A stretch of DNA of 64,000 nt from Rosenbergiella australiborealis (lineage in GTDB: Bacteria; Pseudomonadota; Gammaproteobacteria; Enterobacterales; Enterobacteriaceae). The translations under genes and the position numbers were made by a program. Of the stretch, positions 23,263 through 35,213 are shown in pieces. Each line of letters starts with the position of its first letter. The first letter of the stretch is position 1. Where the stretch lies: assembly GCF_018494035.1 (NCBI RefSeq), contig NZ_JABBFO010000009.1, positions 1 through 64,000 of the forward strand. The letters run 5' to 3'. The notes beneath the pieces are model-generated. The model was not told the DNA's origin, made no database searches, and saw only the letters and a program-made list of their open reading frames with translations.

Positions 23263-24330
23263 GTGGCACAAAAAGACTATGTAGGACGCGAACGTTCATC
23301 AACAACGCAGCGAAAAAGAAATAATAACCGACGTAAAAATTCCAAAGCAAACTCTGGTCTTTCTAAGATAATTGTTGGTATTGCGGCAGCGGCATTAGTC
23401 CTTTTCATTGGTGCATTGGCTGTGCTTGCCCACCACAAAAAGCAAGCGGAAAAAGAAATGGTGCCTCATAAAACGGTAACCAATGGATTACCCCCAAAAC
23501 CGGAAGAGCGTTGGAAATATATTAAAGAGTTAGAAAATCGCCAAATTACGGTACCAAGCCCAGTTGAGCCGACAGCCGGTGGCGAAGTAAAATCGCCGAC
23601 TCAGCTTACCGATGAGCAGCGTCAGCTATTAGCACAAATGGCTGAAGATATGCGCCAGCAACCGACGCAATTAAGTGAAGTACCTTGGAACCAACAAACT
23701 CCTGAGCAGCAAGAGCAGACATTACGTCAACAACAGCAAAATGCTGCCCTACAACGGAAATATCAACAACAAGAGCAGCAGTTTATTTCCCAACAGCAGC
23801 AGCTTAACCAATCACGACCCTCTCAGTCGGCAAATAGAGAACTGCAAGAGCAAAATCGTCAACTGCAATTACAACATGATCGCCAGCAACAAGCTTACGC
23901 AGAACAACAAAAACGCTTACAACTTGATCGCCAACAACAGCTCTATCGCGATCAACAAAAACAACGCCAACAATTAGAGCGTCAACTCCAGCAGCAACAG
24001 CAGCACGGCGCACCGATTACTGCGGCAAAACCGAGTTACTCACAATCTGAGAGATCAACGGCTTCTGCATCAGAAACTGTTCCTACAACGCCAGAATCGT
24101 CATCTAAACATTGGTTGATTCAATGTGGATCTTTCAAAGGTGCAGCACAGGCAGAATCGACTCGTGCAAAACTGGCTTTTGAAGGATTTGAAAGCCGAGT
24201 CACCACTGGGGGCGGGTGGAACCGCGTCGTTATCGGACCTTATAATCAGCGGGCTAAAGTTGATTCCGTTATTAAAGAGTTAAAAAATTCTGGACATACA
24301 AACTGTATAACTCTTTCTGTTGGGGGTTGA
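23263..24330 (+). CDS. ftsN: Cell division protein FtsN
   Basis: FtsN is the late division protein that triggers septal peptidoglycan synthesis. The 355-aa bitopic protein has a basic cytoplasmic tail (1-34), one membrane helix (about 36-56), the FtsA-FtsWI activating helix with Trp84, Tyr86 and Leu90 (RWKYIKELE), a glutamine-rich linker at about 143-247, and a SPOR peptidoglycan-binding domain at about 284-355 with Cys288 and Cys348, the counterparts of the E. coli disulfide. It is longer than E. coli FtsN (319 aa), mainly in the glutamine-rich linker. The GTG start gives the conserved MAQ(K/R)DYV N-terminus. Confidence 0.95.
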   Translation: MAQKDYVGRERSSTTQRKRNNNRRKNSKANSGLSKIIVGIAAAALVLFIGALAVLAHHKKQAEKEMVPHKTVTNGLPPKPEERWKYIKELENRQITVPSPVEPTAGGEVKSPTQLTDEQRQLLAQMAEDMRQQPTQLSEVPWNQQTPEQQEQTLRQQQQNAALQRKYQQQEQQFISQQQQLNQSRPSQSANRELQEQNRQLQLQHDRQQQAYAEQQKRLQLDRQQQLYRDQQKQRQQLERQLQQQQQHGAPITAAKPSYSQSERSTASASETVPTTPESSSKHWLIQCGSFKGAAQAESTRAKLAFEGFESRVTTGGGWNRVVIGPYNQRAKVDSVIKELKNSGHTNCITLSVGG

Positions 24331-24366
24331 AAGTTTTTATCCCACCCCCATATGCTTCAATAAGTG

Positions 24367-24394
24367 ACTCCGCGCTTCGTCGCGGAGTTTTTAT
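24367..24394 (+). terminator. Terminator between ftsN and hslV
   Basis: ACTCCGCG (24367-24374) pairs with CGCGGAGT (24381-24388) around a 6-nt loop and is followed by TTTTTATTT. It separates ftsN from hslVU. Confidence 0.88.
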
Positions 24395-24417
24395 TTCTAA
24401 AGATAAAGGGGCAGCCC

Positions 24418-24954
24418 GTGACAACGATAGTAAGCATACGACGTAACGGCAAAGTCGTCATTGGTGGTGACGGCCAAGCGACGCTCGGAAATACGGTAAT
24501 GAAAGGTAACGTGAAAAAAGTACGTCGCCTTTATAACGATAAAGTCATTGCGGGCTTTGCCGGAGGCACTGCTGATGCCTTTACGCTATTTGAGCTTTTT
24601 GAGCGTAAATTAGAGATGCACCAAGGCCATTTGGTTAAAGCCGCTGTTGAATTAGCAAAAGATTGGCGAACTGATCGTATGCTACGTCGATTGGAAGCTC
24701 TGCTTGCGGTAGCCGATGAGAATGCCTCTCTCATTATTAGTGGTAATGGTGACGTTATTCAGCCAGAAAACGACCTGATCGCTATCGGCTCAGGCGGTCC
24801 TTATGCTCAAGCTGCCGCCCGCGCATTATTAGAAAACACACAATTAGATGCTCGTGAGATCACTGAAAAAGCACTCGAGATTGCTGGTGATATCTGTATT
24901 TATACTAATCACAATCTCACGATCGAAGAACTCAACTCAGGGGATAAGGAGTAA
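24418..24954 (+). CDS. hslV: HslV peptidase subunit of the HslUV protease
   Basis: HslV is the proteolytic core of the ATP-dependent HslUV (ClpQY) protease. From GTG 24418 the product is 178 aa (E. coli 176) and starts MTTIVS; removal of Met exposes the catalytic Thr. [16 protein letters not shown] and [10 protein letters not shown] are conserved. AAGGGG lies 6 nt before the GTG. A longer frame from 24364 would bury the catalytic threonine and read through the ftsN terminator, so it is rejected. hslU follows after 3 bp. Confidence 0.97.
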   Translation: MTTIVSIRRNGKVVIGGDGQATLGNTVMKGNVKKVRRLYNDKVIAGFAGGTADAFTLFELFERKLEMHQGHLVKAAVELAKDWRTDRMLRRLEALLAVADENASLIISGNGDVIQPENDLIAIGSGGPYAQAAARALLENTQLDAREITEKALEIAGDICIYTNHNLTIEELNSGDKE

Positions 24955-24957
24955 ATT

Positions 24958-26292
24958 ATGTCTGAAATGACTCCTCGCGAAATCGTTAGCGAACTTAATC
25001 GGTTCATCATTGGCCAAGACAATGCTAAGCGTGCAGTTTCTATCGCGCTACGTAACCGCTGGCGCCGTATGCAGCTTAACGATGAGCTGCGCCACGAAGT
25101 GACACCGAAAAATATCCTCATGATTGGCCCGACGGGGGTGGGTAAAACAGAAATTGCTCGCCGTCTTGCGAAACTGGCTAATGCGCCGTTCATTAAAGTG
25201 GAAGCCACTAAATTTACGGAAGTGGGCTATGTCGGTAAAGAAGTCGACTCTATCATCCGTGATTTAACTGAAGCCGCCGTGAAAATGGTACGTTCACAAG
25301 CGATCGAAAAAAATAAAGCGCGCGCAGTTGAACATGCTGAAGACCGCATTCTAGATGTACTGATTCCCCCAGCGAAAAATAATTGGGGGCAGTCTGAAGG
25401 GACTCAAGAAGAATCCTCGACTCGTCAATCTTTTCGTAAAAAGTTACGTGAAGGTCAATTAGACGATAAAGAAATCGAGATTGATTTAGCCGCGTCGCCT
25501 ATGGACGTTGAGATTATGGCGCCTCCTGGCATGGAAGAGATGACCAATCAGCTACAATCCATGTTCCAAAATATGGGTAGCCAAAAACAAAAATCGCGTA
25601 AGCTGAAAATTAAAGAAGCCATGAAACTGCTGATTGAAGAAGAAGCAGCACGCTTGGTTAACCCTGAAGAGCTGAAGCAACAGGCCATTGAAGCCGTTGA
25701 GCAACACGGTATCGTCTTTATCGATGAAATCGATAAAATCTGTAAGCGTGGTGGCCAATCCTCTGGACCGGATGTCTCCCGTGAAGGAGTACAACGCGAC
25801 CTATTACCGCTAGTGGAAGGCTGTACCGTCTCCACTAAGCATGGCACGGTAAAAACAGACCATATCCTATTTATTGCTTCTGGTGCTTTCCAAGTCGCAA
25901 GCCCTTCAGACCTTATTCCTGAATTACAAGGTCGCTTACCGATCCGCGTTGAGCTGCAAGCACTAACTGTTAATGATTTTGAGCGTATTCTTACCGAGCC
26001 GACAGCGTCCGTCACTGTGCAATATAAGGCTCTGATGAATACAGAAGGCGTTAATATCGACTTTACCGACGATGGTATTCGTCGTATTGCTGAAGCCGCA
26101 TGGCAAGTCAACGAAACAACCGAAAATATCGGTGCTCGTCGTCTGTATACCGTACTTGAAAAGCTAGTAGAAGATATCTCTTTTGAAGCCAGCGACCGCG
26201 CTGGGGAAACGGTAACGATTGATGCTGATTATGTGAGTAAACATCTCGATGTATTAGTCGCGGACGAAGATTTAAGCCGCTTTATTCTCTAA
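24958..26292 (+). CDS. hslU: HslU ATPase subunit of the HslUV protease
   Basis: HslU unfolds substrates and feeds them to HslV. The 444-aa AAA+ protein (E. coli 443) has Walker A GPTGVGKT at 57-64, an intermediate domain with the GMEEM region, Walker [11 protein letters not shown] near 250, and the C-terminal tail ...DEDLSRFIL that docks into HslV. It forms an operon with hslV. In E. coli menA is next; here rraA follows directly. Confidence 0.98.
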   Translation: MSEMTPREIVSELNRFIIGQDNAKRAVSIALRNRWRRMQLNDELRHEVTPKNILMIGPTGVGKTEIARRLAKLANAPFIKVEATKFTEVGYVGKEVDSIIRDLTEAAVKMVRSQAIEKNKARAVEHAEDRILDVLIPPAKNNWGQSEGTQEESSTRQSFRKKLREGQLDDKEIEIDLAASPMDVEIMAPPGMEEMTNQLQSMFQNMGSQKQKSRKLKIKEAMKLLIEEEAARLVNPEELKQQAIEAVEQHGIVFIDEIDKICKRGGQSSGPDVSREGVQRDLLPLVEGCTVSTKHGTVKTDHILFIASGAFQVASPSDLIPELQGRLPIRVELQALTVNDFERILTEPTASVTVQYKALMNTEGVNIDFTDDGIRRIAEAAWQVNETTENIGARRLYTVLEKLVEDISFEASDRAGETVTIDADYVSKHLDVLVADEDLSRFIL

Positions 26293-26304
26293 CACATCCT
26301 GTCT

Positions 26305-26333
26305 TTCACCCAAAGAGATAATCTTTGGGTGAA
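26305..26333 (+). terminator. Hairpin after hslU
   Basis: TTCACCCAAAGA (26305-26316) pairs perfectly over 12 bp with TCTTTGGGTGAA (26322-26333) around a 5-nt loop. The T-run is missing, so it may act as an mRNA 3' stabiliser or a factor-aided terminator at the end of hslVU. Confidence 0.55.
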
Positions 26334-26424
26334 TCCCCTCCCGCCAAAACGTACCCAAGGCCTTTGCCGCATCTCCTAGAAAGAGATATACTCACTCTAC
26401 CTCTGGCAACCAGATGAAACGACG

Positions 26425-26922
26425 ATGAAATATGATACTTCCGAGCTCTGTGATATTTATCACGAAGAAGTGAATGTGGTTGAACCACTGTTCTCTAACT
26501 TTGGTGGGCGTACCTCTTTTGGTGGTCAAATCACGACAGTAAAATGTTTCGAGGACAATGGGCTACTCTATGATCTGTTAGACGAGGATGGCTCAGGTAG
26601 AGTTCTACTTGTTGATGGCGGGGGCTCGGTAAGACGTGGCTTACTGGATGCTCAACTTGCTCAGCTTGCTGCAAATAACCATTGGGAAGGAATTGTTATT
26701 TACGGTTCAGTGCGTCAAGTCGACGAATTGGCTGAGCTGGATATCGGTATCCAAGCGGTTGCGGCCATTCCTGCGGGCGCTTCTGGTGACGGCTTGGGAG
26801 AAAGCGATATTCGCGTCAATTTTGGTGGCGTGACGTTTTTTTCTGGGGATTATATCTATGCTGACAATACCGGCATTATCCTTTCAGACACACCATTGGC
26901 TGAAGGCGCTGAAGACGAGTAA
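26425..26922 (+). CDS. rraA: Regulator of ribonuclease activity A
   Basis: RraA is a trimeric protein that binds RNase E and inhibits mRNA decay in E. coli. The 165-aa product (E. coli 161) begins [12 protein letters not shown] and has [13 protein letters not shown] and [17 protein letters not shown], typical of the RraA fold. It has 132 bp in front of it where E. coli carries menA, and is convergent with zapB. The ribosome-binding site is weak (GACG). Confidence 0.96.
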   Translation: MKYDTSELCDIYHEEVNVVEPLFSNFGGRTSFGGQITTVKCFEDNGLLYDLLDEDGSGRVLLVDGGGSVRRGLLDAQLAQLAANNHWEGIVIYGSVRQVDELAELDIGIQAVAAIPAGASGDGLGESDIRVNFGGVTFFSGDYIYADNTGIILSDTPLAEGAEDE

Positions 26923-26932
26923 GCCTCGTTAC

Positions 26933-26963
26933 GGCGGACAGCTGAGCTGCCCGCCATCTTTTC
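26933..26963. terminator. Terminator between rraA and zapB
   Basis: GGCGG (26933-26937) pairs with CCGCC (26951-26955), and CAG pairs with CTG inside, followed by ATCTTTTC. It sits between the convergent rraA and zapB stops. Confidence 0.65.
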
Positions 26964-26964
26964 T

Positions 26965-27204
26965 CTATACTTCGTCCATTTTACCGAGTAAAGCACGCAG
27001 GCGCTCTTGCCACTGCGTTTGTTCCTCTTTCAACTGCTGATTTTCACGCGTTAACGACTCATGATTGCCAGCGGCTTGTTGTGCGTCTTGCTTAAGGGCA
27101 CTGTTTTGCTCTTTTAATTCTTCAATTTCCATTTGTAGCAGGGTAATAGTGTCAATCGCCTGCTGCACTTTTGCTTCTAATTTTTCAAACATTTCAAATG
27201 ACAT
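26965..27204 (-). CDS. zapB: Cell division factor ZapB
   Basis: ZapB is a short coiled-coil protein that joins the Z-ring through ZapA and links it to the chromosome terminus. From ATG 27204 the product is 79 aa (E. coli 81), almost entirely heptad coiled coil ([25 protein letters not shown]...). GGAGAGAG lies about 6 nt before this ATG; the longer frame from a TTG at 27219 would overlap that site and is rejected. It is divergent from glpF. Confidence 0.95.
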   Translation of the reverse strand: MSFEMFEKLEAKVQQAIDTITLLQMEIEELKEQNSALKQDAQQAAGNHESLTRENQQLKEEQTQWQERLRALLGKMDEV

Positions 27205-27368
27205 TGTTACTCTCTCCAATTAACGCCAGGCGTTGATAACCGCATCCTTTCAATGTATCGCAGTGATGCACTGTAAAGCTACGCTGATAGTCTGATTGTA
27301 TGGAGCCAGACGGTGCAAGTCCAGAGGGGAAACCATTTCAGGAGAAGTCTGGCCTATTTTTCTCAGTG

Positions 27369-27434
27369 AAAAAGTGTGAGAAAAATTAAAGCATTGCGAA
27401 AACGCACATTTTCATGAGCAACAACACACTTTTT
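27369..27434. repeat. Separated 10-bp inverted repeat upstream of glpF
   Basis: AAAAAGTGTG (27369-27378) and CACACTTTTT (27425-27434) are perfect inverted copies 46 bp apart, in the 342-bp zapB-glpF gap. The same gap holds the GlpR operator and glpF -10 box; I see no gene in the remainder. The repeat could be part of an operator pair or chance in AT-rich DNA. Confidence 0.4.
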
Positions 27435-27453
27435 ACGTGCGGTATTTTGCGTT

Positions 27454-27491
27454 TTTTTTCGTTAACGATAAATTCACAAGAAAAATACAAT
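27454..27491 (+). promoter_or_regulatory. GlpR operator and glpFKX promoter
   Basis: The 18 bp at 27454-27471, centred on TCGTTAACGA, match the GlpR consensus WATKYTCGWWAWCGAMAW at 16 of 18 positions. A -10 box TACAAT lies at 27486-27491, so a bound repressor would cover the -35 area. Repression released by glycerol 3-phosphate is expected. Confidence 0.65.
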
Positions 27492-27546
27492 AGAGATTTA
27501 ACGAAGAGTAACTGTCGTCATGTCTCTCCCTACCAAGGAGTCCACT

Positions 27547-29935
<2,389 letters not shown>

Positions 29936-29945
29936 CACTCATGGC

Positions 29946-29965
29946 CTCCTGCTCGATGGCAGGAG
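29946..29965 (+). other. Hairpin in the glpK-glpX gap
   Basis: CTCCTGC (29946-29952) pairs perfectly with GCAGGAG (29959-29965) around a 6-nt loop. Without a T-run it is more likely a stability or processing hairpin that sets glpX expression below glpFK than a full terminator. Confidence 0.5.
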
Positions 29966-30033
29966 ATCACCGTCGCGCGGCTCACTATGTTACACTGGTG
30001 CTCTGTTTTCTCTGACTAACCCAATAATTCAGT

Positions 30034-31014
30034 ATGAAACACACTCTCACACATCCCTTTTACCGCGTTACCGAAGCAGCAGCTATTGCTGGTTTCCAGT
30101 GGTTAGGTCGGGGCGATAAAAATCTCGCCGACGGTGCCGCTGTTGATGCGATGCGCCGACAGCTCAATACAATGTCTATCGACGGCACCATTGTTATTGG
30201 CGAAGGTGAAATCGACGAAGCTCCCATGCTCTACATTGGCGAGAAAGTGGGGCAATCCGACGGTGTACAGATCGATATCGCTGTTGACCCGATTGAAGGG
30301 ACAAGAATGACCGCTTGCGGACAAACGAATGCCCTCTCTGTTATGGCAGTGGCCGAGGCTGGGACGCTCCTCCATGCACCAGACATGTATATGGAAAAGC
30401 TGATTGTTGGCCCTCAAGCAAAAGGCGTTATCGATCTGCATCTGTCCCTTGAAGAGAACCTTCATCTTATCAGTCAGGCATTACAAAAACCGCTCTCAGC
30501 GCTAACAGTTTCTATATTGGATAAACCGCGCCATGCGCCGATCATTTCCGACCTGTATAAACTTGGTGTACGTGTGTTTACCTTCCCTGATGGTGATGTC
30601 TCTGCCTCCTTATTGACATGCTTTCCGGCCCAACCGATTGATGTTATGTATGGTATTGGAGGGGCACCGGAAGGCGTAATTTCTGCCGCAGCCATTCGAG
30701 CATTGGGTGGCGATATGCAAGCTCGGTTACTGACGCGCGAACAAGTAAAAGGCGCTAGCCCAGAACACCAGCATGCCAGTATTGCAGAAATAGGGCGTTG
30801 CAAAGCAATGGGACTGACCCTAGGAAACGTACTGCAATTGGACGATCTCGCTAAAAACGATAATGTTCTATTTTGTGCAACCGGAATTACTGGGGGGGAT
30901 TTACTGGAAGGTATCGAAGTCTCTGGATCATCAATAACCGTCCATAGTCTCGTCATTGATGGTCAACAACGGACCACGCAGTGGCTGAAAACAACGCATA
31001 GGTTGACCCCCTAA
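30034..31014 (+). CDS. glpX: Fructose-1,6-bisphosphatase class II
   Basis: GlpX turns fructose 1,6-bisphosphate into fructose 6-phosphate, so that glycerol can feed gluconeogenesis. The 326-aa protein (E. coli 336) has GEGEIDEAPMLYIGE and DPIEGTRMTACG with the metal- and phosphate-binding acids, and GGAPEGVISAAA. It lacks about ten residues at the C-terminus compared with E. coli. It is third in the glp unit and 27 bp ahead of fpr. Confidence 0.95.
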   Translation: MKHTLTHPFYRVTEAAAIAGFQWLGRGDKNLADGAAVDAMRRQLNTMSIDGTIVIGEGEIDEAPMLYIGEKVGQSDGVQIDIAVDPIEGTRMTACGQTNALSVMAVAEAGTLLHAPDMYMEKLIVGPQAKGVIDLHLSLEENLHLISQALQKPLSALTVSILDKPRHAPIISDLYKLGVRVFTFPDGDVSASLLTCFPAQPIDVMYGIGGAPEGVISAAAIRALGGDMQARLLTREQVKGASPEHQHASIAEIGRCKAMGLTLGNVLQLDDLAKNDNVLFCATGITGGDLLEGIEVSGSSITVHSLVIDGQQRTTQWLKTTHRLTP

Positions 31015-31041
31015 CGACAGAAAAATTTATTGGAGATAATC

Positions 31042-31788
31042 ATGGCTGTATGGTGTACAGGAAAAATTATTGAGGTTAAAGCCTGGACTGACACACTTTT
31101 TAGTTTAATTGTCGATGCACCTATCGCACCGTTTACGGCTGGACAATTTGCTAAACTCAGCCTAACTCTGGAAGGCGAGACAGTTCAACGGGCATACTCT
31201 TATGTGAACGCACCTTCGCAAACCCCCCTTGAATTTTACCTTGTTCATGTCCCTGATGGACATTTAAGCCCCGCACTACTGTCGTTACAACCAGGGGATG
31301 AAGTATTAGTGACTGAAGAAGCAGCCGGATATTTTGTTTTAGAAGAAATTCCTGAAGCAAAAGAGTTATGGATGATTGCCACGGGGACGGCAATTGGCCC
31401 CTACCTCTCTATTTTACAACAAGGTGAAGATCTCGAGAGATTTGAGACGATTATCCTCGTTCATGCTACCCGTTATGCCGCCGACTTAAGCTACCTCCCT
31501 CTCTTCGAGCAACTTAAGCTGCGCTATGGCAATAAGCTACGTGTACAAACCGTCGTCAGCCGTGAAGATGCAGAAGGTAGTTTGAGAGGTCGTGTGCCAG
31601 CATTACTGGATGATGGATCGTTAGAGGCTGCAGTGAATACACAGATCTCAGAAGAAAACAGTCATCTGATGATCTGCGGTAACCCTGAAATGGTACGAGA
31701 AACTCAAAAGTATTTGAAAGAAAAACGGGGTCTTCGTAAACACTTACGAAGAAAACCTGGTCACATCACTAGCGAGCATTATTGGTAA
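31042..31788 (+). CDS. fpr: Ferredoxin/flavodoxin-NADP+ reductase
   Basis: Fpr passes electrons between NADPH and flavodoxin or ferredoxin in the cytoplasm. From ATG 31042 it is 248 aa, the length of E. coli Fpr, with the FAD motif RAYSYVN at about 51-57, the NADP site GTAIGPYLS and the C-terminal HYW that stacks on FAD. GGAG sits 7 nt upstream of this ATG. It keeps the E. coli order glpX-fpr-yiiQ but not the intervening yiiT. Confidence 0.96.
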   Translation: MAVWCTGKIIEVKAWTDTLFSLIVDAPIAPFTAGQFAKLSLTLEGETVQRAYSYVNAPSQTPLEFYLVHVPDGHLSPALLSLQPGDEVLVTEEAAGYFVLEEIPEAKELWMIATGTAIGPYLSILQQGEDLERFETIILVHATRYAADLSYLPLFEQLKLRYGNKLRVQTVVSREDAEGSLRGRVPALLDDGSLEAAVNTQISEENSHLMICGNPEMVRETQKYLKEKRGLRKHLRRKPGHITSEHYW

Positions 31789-31796
31789 GGTCACGC

Positions 31797-32384
31797 ATGA
31801 GATACGTCGCCCTCTTTCTCCTGATTATGGTAGTCGATGGACTTACTGATTCAGCCACGGCGCATCCCGTATCCGTGCCTTTACCTACGACAGCACCCTA
31901 TTTATTACCGGATGCCCCAACATTTGAACTAACCATCACCCAATTTCGCCAACAATTTAGCCAGCAATTTCCCTCGACGCCACTGCAAGAATTTCGGGCA
32001 CTAAAAAGTGGCCCGGTACAAAAAGTCGTCACCATCGCTGCGACAAAAATTAGCGAAACTCTTTATGCCTCTACGGCTCTTGAGATTGGCACAGGAAAAA
32101 TTAAATCGATACAAATTACGTGGTTACCCGTTCCGGGAAATCAAGCTATGCCATCTCGCCAACAAGCCATGAACTACATCATCGATATGATTCAATTTTT
32201 TTCTCCCCAGTTGACGCTAAAACAGAGCCATGAGCATCTTGAGCAACTGTTGACGGTGGGCAAAGGAAAAGCCTATACGCTATCGAATGAAGGGGCTGTG
32301 CGATATATTTTATCCGATAAGGGTGAAGGGGGTATGACCTTTGCTGCAGAACCAGTTAAATTAGTGCTTAACGATATAAAATGA
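31797..32384 (+). CDS. yiiQ: Exported DUF1454 protein YiiQ
   Basis: This is a periplasmic protein of unknown function. The 195-aa product (E. coli YiiQ 199) has a signal peptide with a hydrophobic core (YVALFLLIMVV) and probable cleavage after ATA-H near residue 23. The TAPYLLPDAPTFELTI...QFRQQF and ASTALEIGTGKIKSIQITWLP segments identify the family. ATG 31797 has AAGG just upstream, 8 bp after fpr. tpiA follows after 116 bp without yiiR. Confidence 0.88.
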   Translation: MRYVALFLLIMVVDGLTDSATAHPVSVPLPTTAPYLLPDAPTFELTITQFRQQFSQQFPSTPLQEFRALKSGPVQKVVTIAATKISETLYASTALEIGTGKIKSIQITWLPVPGNQAMPSRQQAMNYIIDMIQFFSPQLTLKQSHEHLEQLLTVGKGKAYTLSNEGAVRYILSDKGEGGMTFAAEPVKLVLNDIK

Positions 32385-32500
32385 TCCACTGGTTTGTGAT
32401 CCTAAGCAAGCCAAGTGGTTTATCCCCCTTTATAGTAAACAGAGACGCTATTACACATACGTACTAGCATTTTACTTAAGCGCGTAATGCGGAGGAAAGC

Positions 32501-33265
32501 ATGCGACATCCATTAGTAATGGGTAATTGGAAACTTAACGGCAGTCAGCAACTTACTGCGGACTTAATTAATGGCCTGCGTGACGCTCTCGCTGATGTAC
32601 AAGGGTGTAAAGTCGTTATTGCTCCACCCGCCCTTTATCTTACCCAAGCGGTGGCCGCCGTCGAAGGCAGTGAAATCGGAGTTGGCGCGCAAAATATCGA
32701 CGTCAATCTCTCAGGAGCGTTTACGGGTGAAACCTCAGCAGAAATGTTGAAAGATATCGGTGTGCGCTACGTCATTCTGGGTCACTCAGAACGTCGTACT
32801 TACCATCATGAAAGTGATGAGCTGGTTGCCAAAAAATTCGCGATTATGAAGCAACAAGGCTTGATCCCTGTGCTATGTATCGGTGAAACCGAAGCAGAAA
32901 ATGAAGCGGGTAAAACCGAAGAAGTCTGCGCGCGCCAAATTGATGCCGTTATTACAGCTCAAGGCGTTGATGCCTTTAAAGATGCCGTCATCGCCTATGA
33001 GCCAGTGTGGGCGATTGGTACAGGTAAATCAGCAACCCCTGCACAAGCGCAGGCTGTCCATAAGTTTATTCGTGAACATATCGCTAAACAGAATAGTGAC
33101 GTTGCTCAGCAAGTCATTATTCAGTACGGCGGGTCGGTCAATGACAAAAATGCAGCTGAACTCTTCGGCCAGCCAGATATCGATGGCGCCTTAGTGGGTG
33201 GTGCATCGCTAAAAGCAGATGCATTTAGTGTTATCGTCAAAGCAGCAGCAGCGGCCAAAGCCTAA
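32501..33265 (+). CDS. tpiA: Triosephosphate isomerase
   Basis: TpiA interconverts dihydroxyacetone phosphate and glyceraldehyde 3-phosphate and connects glycerol use to glycolysis. The 254-aa TIM barrel (E. coli 255) has Lys11 (NWKLNG), catalytic His95 (GHSERR) and Glu167 ([10 protein letters not shown]). GGAGG lies 7 nt before the ATG. It has its own gap upstream and a terminator shared with convergent cdh. Confidence 0.98.
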   Translation: MRHPLVMGNWKLNGSQQLTADLINGLRDALADVQGCKVVIAPPALYLTQAVAAVEGSEIGVGAQNIDVNLSGAFTGETSAEMLKDIGVRYVILGHSERRTYHHESDELVAKKFAIMKQQGLIPVLCIGETEAENEAGKTEEVCARQIDAVITAQGVDAFKDAVIAYEPVWAIGTGKSATPAQAQAVHKFIREHIAKQNSDVAQQVIIQYGGSVNDKNAAELFGQPDIDGALVGGASLKADAFSVIVKAAAAAKA

Positions 33266-33272
33266 CCTTGTC

Positions 33273-33299
33273 AAATATCGCAGCCTAGCTGCGATATTT
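33273..33299. terminator. Bidirectional terminator between tpiA and cdh
   Basis: AAATATCGCAGC (33273-33284), loop CTA, GCTGCGATATTT (33288-33299): a perfect 12-bp stem. Its right half is coding, forming the last codons of cdh on the minus strand, whose stop is in the loop. Confidence 0.82.
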
Positions 33300-34052
33300 A
33301 TCAAAGACCACTCGACACTGATGATCTTGCAGCTCTTCCGCTGAACCTAAAACGCCTTTTAGCCAATCCGTCCTCAAAACCATGACGACTAATCGCCCAT
33401 CCGCCAATTGTGTTAAAGCAATACCGACTTGGCCACTCTTTGGATCGATATTTGGAAAATCAGCATAAATCTGCCGAAACAGTGATTCAGCCTGAAGCTG
33501 TTCCAGCGACAAAGAACGTACCCAATATTGATGATTTAGCAAAGGCAAGGTTTGCCACTTCGACGTGATAACTGTTTGATAGTCGTTTAACTGTTGCTGT
33601 ACATCACCACGTAAGCAGGATAGGTGAATATGTAATTGGTTTTGACTTCTTCCCCATTTTCCATTGATCGCAAGCGCTAAGTCAGTAGGAGGTACGAGTC
33701 GACCCAGTCTCTCATTCAATTGAGGCAATTGCTGCCAAGCAAGATAAAAATAGTTAGGGGTCTGGGGTTGGAGAAGTGCCGGGCTTTCAACACCGGATAT
33801 TTTATCGGTGGGGATGAGTAAATATTGGGCAATACCAACATTATCTTTTAATAGCGCATAACCTTGGGCAAGGTCGACATGCTGACAGGGTTCGGGCTGT
33901 TGGGATTGTCTCTGGTGAGGAATACACTGCTGTGAAACGATTCGCCACAGCACATCGCTATGCGCGTGGAAGCGGTAGGCAAAGAAAGCCACGACCAATA
34001 CGGCAAGCAGACTGGTTGTTACGACTATTTTTTTTAAACATCCTGAACGCAC
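33285..34052 (-). CDS. cdh: CDP-diacylglycerol pyrophosphatase
   Basis: Cdh hydrolyses CDP-diacylglycerol to phosphatidate and CMP at the inner membrane. The 255-aa protein (E. coli 251) has an N-terminal membrane anchor (about 8-26) and the HIT-like motif HIHLSCLRGDV with LAINGKWGRSQNQ before it, as in E. coli. The first codon is GTG 34052, with a weak upstream CGGA. It keeps the E. coli order tpiA-cdh-sbp-pfkA. Confidence 0.93.
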   Translation of the reverse strand: MRSGCLKKIVVTTSLLAVLVVAFFAYRFHAHSDVLWRIVSQQCIPHQRQSQQPEPCQHVDLAQGYALLKDNVGIAQYLLIPTDKISGVESPALLQPQTPNYFYLAWQQLPQLNERLGRLVPPTDLALAINGKWGRSQNQLHIHLSCLRGDVQQQLNDYQTVITSKWQTLPLLNHQYWVRSLSLEQLQAESLFRQIYADFPNIDPKSGQVGIALTQLADGRLVVMVLRTDWLKGVLGSAEELQDHQCRVVFDKYRS

Positions 34053-34118
34053 GATAACAATTCCGCCGAGAAGAAATGTACCCAGTGTACGACTTCTCAG
34101 CGAAATGTCAGCGAAAAA

Positions 34119-35108
34119 CTATGGCTTCATAATTTGATCGTATGTACCGCCATCGCTGAAGTGAATTTTTTGAGCGTTAGCCCAGCCACCAAATTTTTCA
34201 TCGACCGTAAACAAATGTAGAGGTTTAAACACTGAGGCGTATTGTTTCTCTACGGCTGGATCCCGAGGACGATAATAATTTTGTGCAATAATCTGCTGTC
34301 CTTCTGGCGAATAAAGATATTTCAAATAGGCTTCCGCTACCGTGCGGGTTCCTCTTTCATCCACCACTTTATCAACTACCGCTACCGTCGGCTCAGCCAG
34401 AATAGACTCTTTGGGAGTAATAATTTCAAACTGATCTTTTTTCAGCTTATTCACCGCCAAGTAGGCTTCATTTTCCCAAGCGATCAGCACATCACCAATA
34501 CCTCGTTCAACAAACGTATTAGTGGCCCCACGGGCACCAGAGTCTTGAACTTGAACATTTTTATATAGAGCCCTGACAAAGGCCTCTGCCTGCTTAGGAT
34601 CACCGTGATGAGCATCAAGCGCATATCCCCATGCCGCGAGATAGTTCCAACGAGCACCACCCGACGTCTTTGGATTCGGCGTAATAACATTAACGCCCGG
34701 CTTAATGAGATCGCTCCAGTCGTGAATACCTTTCGGGTTTCCTTTACGCACGAGGAAGACGATAGTTGAGGTGTAAGGCGCGGAGTTATCCGGTAATCGA
34801 GCTTGCCACTGCTTATCAATACGACCGCGTTGCGCAATGGCATCAATATCGGATTGTAACGCTAAAGTCACTACATCCGCACGAATACCGTTGATGACTG
34901 ACGTTGCTTGCTTACCGGAACCACCATGCGACTGCCTAACAACGACATTATCACCGGTTTGCTGCTTATAGTAAGCGGAGAAAGCTTTATCATATTGCTC
35001 GTAGAACTCTCTCGTTGGGTCATAAGATACATTCAACAACTGATAATCTTTCGCCAGCACACTAGCAGATACCATCAGCAGTCCAATTCCGATTTGCCAT
35101 TTGTTCAT
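34119..35108 (-). CDS. sbp: Periplasmic sulfate-binding protein
   Basis: Sbp captures sulfate (and thiosulfate) for the CysTWA ABC importer. From ATG 35108 the product is 329 aa, the length of E. coli Sbp, with a signal peptide ending ...SVLA before [24 protein letters not shown] and [19 protein letters not shown] line the anion site. AAGGGGTGACT precedes the ATG. The 105-bp gap to pfkA probably contains a CysB-activated promoter, but I could not pin a site. Confidence 0.97.
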   Translation of the reverse strand: MNKWQIGIGLLMVSASVLAKDYQLLNVSYDPTREFYEQYDKAFSAYYKQQTGDNVVVRQSHGGSGKQATSVINGIRADVVTLALQSDIDAIAQRGRIDKQWQARLPDNSAPYTSTIVFLVRKGNPKGIHDWSDLIKPGVNVITPNPKTSGGARWNYLAAWGYALDAHHGDPKQAEAFVRALYKNVQVQDSGARGATNTFVERGIGDVLIAWENEAYLAVNKLKKDQFEIITPKESILAEPTVAVVDKVVDERGTRTVAEAYLKYLYSPEGQQIIAQNYYRPRDPAVEKQYASVFKPLHLFTVDEKFGGWANAQKIHFSDGGTYDQIMKP

Positions 35109-35213
35109 AGTCACCCCTTGTCGTTAATGACAGCTAGAGTGACATGAGATGTTTCAGAACTTAAAGAATAAAAAGTGAATTTTTATATCTCAAAAGCATA
35201 TAACATTTTACGG

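Noticed and set aside
23675-24013. Open frames on both strands over the ftsN glutamine-rich linker
   Set aside because: CAA/CAG repeats leave the other frames free of stops; the Asn-rich or Val/Asp-rich products are artefacts.
25548-26111. A 187-codon open frame on the minus strand inside hslU
   Set aside because: It is fully antisense to the conserved ATPase core, has no ribosome-binding site and resembles no family.
30474-30956. A 160-codon open frame on the minus strand inside glpX
   Set aside because: Shadow of a highly conserved gene; composition follows the complement of glpX codons.
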